Shown here piece by piece: positions 61,070 to 64,000 of a DNA stretch of 64,000 nt. Source of the stretch: Prado023 sp963774745 (GTDB lineage: Bacteria; Actinomycetota; Actinomycetes; S36-B12; CAIYMF01); assembly GCA_963774745.1 (NCBI GenBank), contig CAVZGE010000010.1, positions 1 to 64,000 of the forward strand, written 5' to 3'. The notes under the pieces are model-generated. The model did not search any database. It was not told where the DNA came from and worked only from the letters and a program-made list of their open reading frames with translations. Numbering within the stretch: position 1 is the stretch's first letter; every line of letters starts with the position of its first letter. Both the position numbers and the translations under genes were made by a program.

Positions 61070-62461
61070 ATGGGCGGGATCCGTACGCTCGTCGTCGCGA
61101 CCTCTGCTGCCCTGGTCGTGGCCCTCGTGGGCGCACCGGCGCAGGCGCTGGCGCCGGTGCCGGCCGCCAGCGTGGCCCTGCCCGCCGAGCTCGACAGGGC
61201 CTCCTTCTACGAGGCGCAGACGATCTGTGACCCGACCCCGCGCCCGGGGGCGACCGCCCTGCGGGACCTGCTGCTGGCGACCTACGGCCCGGCGACGATC
61301 TACATCCCGCGTTCCTGCACCTCGAGCACCAGCGAGCACTTCGACGGCCGGGCGGTGGACTGGATGCGCTCGGTGCGCGTGCCGGCGGAGAAGGAGATGG
61401 CAGACGCGTTCGTCGCCTGGCTGCTGGCTCCCGATGCAGCCGGGACCCCGCACGCCATGGCCCGGCGGCTGGGCATCATGTACATCATCTGGGACAGCCG
61501 GATGATCCGGATGTACGACCCGGGCCGTGGCTGGACCGAGTACCGCGGGTGCCTGGATCCGGCCAATGCCGGGCCGGGCCTGGACACCACGTGCCATCGC
61601 AACCACGTGCACATCTCGATGTCCTGGGACGGCGCAGCCGGGGTCACCAGCTGGTGGACCGGCGCGGCCCAGACCCAGCCCTACTGCCCGACGATGTCAG
61701 CGCGGGCGACGCCGGGGACCGGGGACGCCCTGGCCGTGCCGGACCTCGGTGCGGTGCCGGGAGCGGTCCCGGTCACCCCCACCCTGATCCTGGACACCCG
61801 CGCGGGCGTGGGCGCGGGGCTCACCGGCTCCTGCCGCAGCCTCGCGGGTCGTTCGCTGTACCCGAACGCCGCGGTCGCCGGGCTGGTGCCGGTGGGCATC
61901 GGGGCGGTCGTGCTGCAGGTCACCTCCGAGAGCAACGCACCGGCGGCGCTCGCGGCGTGGTCCGCGGGTGCATCGCGCCCCACCGGCCAGGTCGCCACGC
62001 CGATCGGCACGACGACGGCCACGGTCGTCGTGCCGATGGCCTCGGACGGGTCGGTCGGGCTGGGCACCTCGCTGGGGGCGGCGAACCTCTCGGCCACCAT
62101 CGTCGGCTACGCGCCGGGTGCCAGCACGTTCTCCATGCCGGCACCGGCCCCTGCTCCCCAGCCGGTCGCCCGGCCGAGCAAGCCGCGCTCGGTCTCGGTC
62201 AGGGCCGCCCGTCGCACGGTCACGACCCGCTGGAAGGCTCCGCGCACGGCAGGCGGGGCGGCCCTGACCGGCTACCGCGTCGAGGCCCTCTCGAGCTCCC
62301 GGCGTGGGGCGTCCGTGGTCGGGACCTGCACCACGGTGCCGACCGTGCGCAAGTGCGCGATCACGGGTCTGAAGAAGGGCCGAACGTACTGGATGTCCGT
62401 CTCGGTGGCGAACCCCGGTGGGGCCACCTGGGCGGCGCGCAAGAAGGTCAGGGTCCGCTGA
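61070..62461 (+). CDS. Secreted M15-like peptidase-fold protein with FnIII domain
   Basis: 463 aa. Signal peptide MGGIRTLVVATSAALVVALV through APAQALA. The N-terminal domain (about 40-195) has the zinc-type motifs SEHFDGRAVDW and HRNHVHISMSW, as in M15/VanY-like and ARB_07466-like proteins. The middle part (about 225-355) is a beta-rich domain (TLILDTRAGVG) also seen in actinobacterial surface proteins. The C-terminal FnIII domain (about 370-463) has SKPRSVSVRAARRTVTTRWK and ends KKVRVR. Probably a secreted cell-wall peptidase. Confidence 0.82.
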   Translation: MGGIRTLVVATSAALVVALVGAPAQALAPVPAASVALPAELDRASFYEAQTICDPTPRPGATALRDLLLATYGPATIYIPRSCTSSTSEHFDGRAVDWMRSVRVPAEKEMADAFVAWLLAPDAAGTPHAMARRLGIMYIIWDSRMIRMYDPGRGWTEYRGCLDPANAGPGLDTTCHRNHVHISMSWDGAAGVTSWWTGAAQTQPYCPTMSARATPGTGDALAVPDLGAVPGAVPVTPTLILDTRAGVGAGLTGSCRSLAGRSLYPNAAVAGLVPVGIGAVVLQVTSESNAPAALAAWSAGASRPTGQVATPIGTTTATVVVPMASDGSVGLGTSLGAANLSATIVGYAPGASTFSMPAPAPAPQPVARPSKPRSVSVRAARRTVTTRWKAPRTAGGAALTGYRVEALSSSRRGASVVGTCTTVPTVRKCAITGLKKGRTYWMSVSVANPGGATWAARKKVRVR

Positions 62462-62500
62462 GGCGTCAGCGCCTGTCCCTGCGGTGTCGGCCGGGGCACC

Positions 62501-62506
62501 TAGAAT
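62501..62506 (+). promoter_or_regulatory. Probable -10 for a leaderless helicase transcript
   Basis: TAGAAT ends 6 bases before the GTG at 62513, with no ribosome-binding site. This is the clearest of several such leaderless arrangements in the window. Confidence 0.55.
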
Positions 62507-62512
62507 CCACTG

Positions 62513-64000
62513 GTGCTCGCGGATGACCTGCTGCCCCGCCTCCCGCGGACGACCATGCCCTCGGACACGGCCGACCGCGAGGCCGACCGCGAGGCCGACG
62601 AGGGGTTCCTGTTCGCGGCTGCGGCCGTGCGGACCCCGGTCACGCCGGACGGAGCCGTGCGGACCCCGGTCACGCCGGACGCCCCCCGCGCAGCCGAGGC
62701 GGGCCGTGCCGCCGACATGGTGCGCGCCGCGGTGGCTGCGGCCAAGGGCGGTGCCGAAGCCCAGGCCGTGGACCGGCGTGCCCTGCGCGAGGCGCAGCGG
62801 GCGGCCGAGATGGTCGATCTCGTCTCCGACCTCAATCCGCCGCAGCGGGCGGCGGTCGAGCACCGCGGGGGCCCGCTGCTGATCGTGGCCGGCGCCGGCT
62901 CGGGCAAGACGCGCGTGCTCACGCGCCGGATCGCGCACCTGCTGGCCACCGGGGATGCCCGGCCCGGCGAGATCCTGGCCATCACGTTCACCAACAAGGC
63001 CGCGGCCGAGATGCGCGAGCGCGTCGAGGTCGCCGTCGGCCCGAGGGCCCGGGCGATGTGGGTCTCCACGTTCCACTCGGCGTGCGTGCGCATCCTGCGC
63101 CGGGAGGCGGAGCGGCTGGGGATGAAGTCGAGCTTCTCGATCTACGACCAGGCCGACAGCCTGCGGCTGGTCACGTTGGTCTCCCGCGACCTGGACCTCG
63201 ACCCCAAGCGGATGCCGCCACGGGGCCTGCTGAACAAGATCTCCGGGCTGAAGAACGAGCTGGTCGACCCCGACGCGTTCCGCTCCCAGGCCACCAACGA
63301 CACCGAGACGACGCTGGCCGACGTCTACTCGGCCTACCAGACCCGGTTGGCCCGGGCCCAGGCTGTCGACTTCGACGACATCATCGGGCACACAGTGGCC
63401 CTGATGGTCGGGTTCCCCGACGTCGCCGAGCACTACCGCCGGCGGTTCCGGCACATCATGGTCGACGAGTACCAGGACACCAACCACGCCCAGTACCGCC
63501 TCGTCTCCGAGCTGGTCGGTCGGTCGGGCGGCGAGATCCCCCCCGGGGAGCTGGTCGTCGTCGGTGACTCCGACCAGTCGATCTACGCCTTCCGGGGCGC
63601 CACGGTGCGCAACATCGTGGAGTTCAGCACGGACTTCCCCAACGCCCGCCAGATCGTGCTCGACCAGAACTACCGCTCGACGCAGACGATCCTCTCGGCC
63701 GCGAACGCGGTCATCTCGCGCAACTCCGACCGGCAGGCCAAGAAGCTGTGGACCGACGCCGGCGCCGGCGAGCAGGTCGTCGGCTATGTCGCCGACTCCG
63801 AGCACGACGAGGCAGCGTTCGTCGGCAACGAGATCGACCGGCTGTCCGATGCGGGCCAGGCCCGGCCGGGCGACGTGGCGGTGTTCTACCGGACCAACGC
63901 CCAGTCCCGGGCGCTGGAGGAGGTGTTCATCCGCACCGGCCTGCCGTACAAGGTGGTCGGCGGGACGCGCTTCTACGAGCGCCGGGAGATCCGCGACGTC
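62513..64000 (+). CDS. pcrA: UvrD/PcrA-type DNA helicase, N-terminal part
   Basis: Superfamily 1 helicase, 496 codons before the window ends. Residues 1-105 are an unusual acidic, repeat-containing extension. The Q motif is LNPPQRAAV (108-116), Walker A AGAGSGKTR (126-134), ITFTNKAAAEMRER motif Ia, DEYQDTN Walker B, and GDSDQSIYAFRGA motif III. FYERREIRDV is the last seen sequence. The protein should continue for roughly 300 residues. PcrA helicases act in nucleotide excision repair and rolling-circle replication. Confidence 0.93.
   Translation, partial: MLADDLLPRLPRTTMPSDTADREADREADEGFLFAAAAVRTPVTPDGAVRTPVTPDAPRAAEAGRAADMVRAAVAAAKGGAEAQAVDRRALREAQRAAEMVDLVSDLNPPQRAAVEHRGGPLLIVAGAGSGKTRVLTRRIAHLLATGDARPGEILAITFTNKAAAEMRERVEVAVGPRARAMWVSTFHSACVRILRREAERLGMKSSFSIYDQADSLRLVTLVSRDLDLDPKRMPPRGLLNKISGLKNELVDPDAFRSQATNDTETTLADVYSAYQTRLARAQAVDFDDIIGHTVALMVGFPDVAEHYRRRFRHIMVDEYQDTNHAQYRLVSELVGRSGGEIPPGELVVVGDSDQSIYAFRGATVRNIVEFSTDFPNARQIVLDQNYRSTQTILSAANAVISRNSDRQAKKLWTDAGAGEQVVGYVADSEHDEAAFVGNEIDRLSDAGQARPGDVAVFYRTNAQSRALEEVFIRTGLPYKVVGGTRFYERREIRDV
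62624..62681 (+). repeat. 30-bp in-frame tandem repeat in the helicase N-terminus
   Basis: A 28-base block beginning GCCGTGCGG at 62624 recurs exactly at 62654, giving the peptide AVRTPVTPD twice with a 10-codon period. A 12-bp repeat encoding DREA twice lies just upstream, near 62574-62597. Being multiples of three, both leave the frame intact. Confidence 0.8.

Overview
The window is very GC-rich, densely coded DNA from an actinomycete (Actinomycetota). The evidence is the S10-spc-alpha ribosomal cluster with secY-adk-map and infA-rpmJ-rpsM-rpsK-rpsD-rpoA-rplQ-truA, followed by the actinobacterial block rplM-rpsI-glmM-glmS-nnr-alr-tsaE-tsaB-rimI-tsaD-groES-groEL1-whiB3-guaB2-guaB3-GMC oxidase-guaA. 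I know that order from Mycobacterium tuberculosis. A bldM orthologue next to whiB3/whiD and guaB is a Streptomyces-like trait. I cannot name a genus. There is no sign of a phage, insertion sequence, CRISPR array or tRNA.

Layout. 1-6142: end of rplV through rplO, closed by a long hairpin. 6298-10385: secY, adk, a frameshifted map, and a winged-helix AAA ATPase with its own promoter. 10617-15636: infA to rplQ plus a frameshifted truA. 15750-22344: an accessory block with PadR, a MacB-like ABC exporter, an ABC-F protein and a Trp-type alkyltransferase-like protein. 22458-27093: rplM-rpsI, glmM, glmS. 27280-28914: a secreted NlpC/P60 hydrolase under a c-di-AMP (ydaO-yuaA) riboswitch. 29038-35639: NAD(P)HX repair, alanine racemase, a hydrolase, and the tsaE-tsaB-rimI-tsaD set for tRNA t6A. 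35636-42002: an accessory block with an unusual two-membrane-domain histidine kinase, a divergent response regulator, a small anchored protein, a repeat-rich secreted protein and a methyltransferase. 42131-47727: CIRCE-controlled groES-groEL1, whiB3, a MerR regulator, a helical-repeat protein and bldM. 47805-56093: guaB, guaB3, an aldehyde dehydrogenase, a ChoD-like GMC oxidase and guaA. 56196-59764: a PspC/Lia-type envelope-stress module. 59797-64000: a small membrane protein, a PIG-L deacetylase, a secreted M15-like/FnIII protein and the start of a UvrD/PcrA helicase.

The genes are mostly housekeeping: translation, protein export, cell-wall precursor supply and turnover (glmM, glmS, alr, NlpC/P60), tRNA modification, guanine nucleotide synthesis and chaperones. 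Envelope-stress and developmental regulators (PspC-kinase/regulator, BldM, WhiB3, MerR, PadR) are set between them.

Most notable non-coding signals: four same-strand DnaA-box-like sites between guaB3 and the aldehyde dehydrogenase gene; the c-di-AMP riboswitch; a perfect 16-bp palindrome at the GMC oxidase start; an 11-bp tandem operator array between the divergent PspC genes; a dyad inside the whiB3 promoter; and hairpin insertions that copy the 3' ends of rpsN and rpsI. Six single-base indels, five of them in C or G runs, break five genes (map, truA, the ABC permease, the secreted repeat protein and the methyltransferase). Sequence error is the simplest explanation for most of them.
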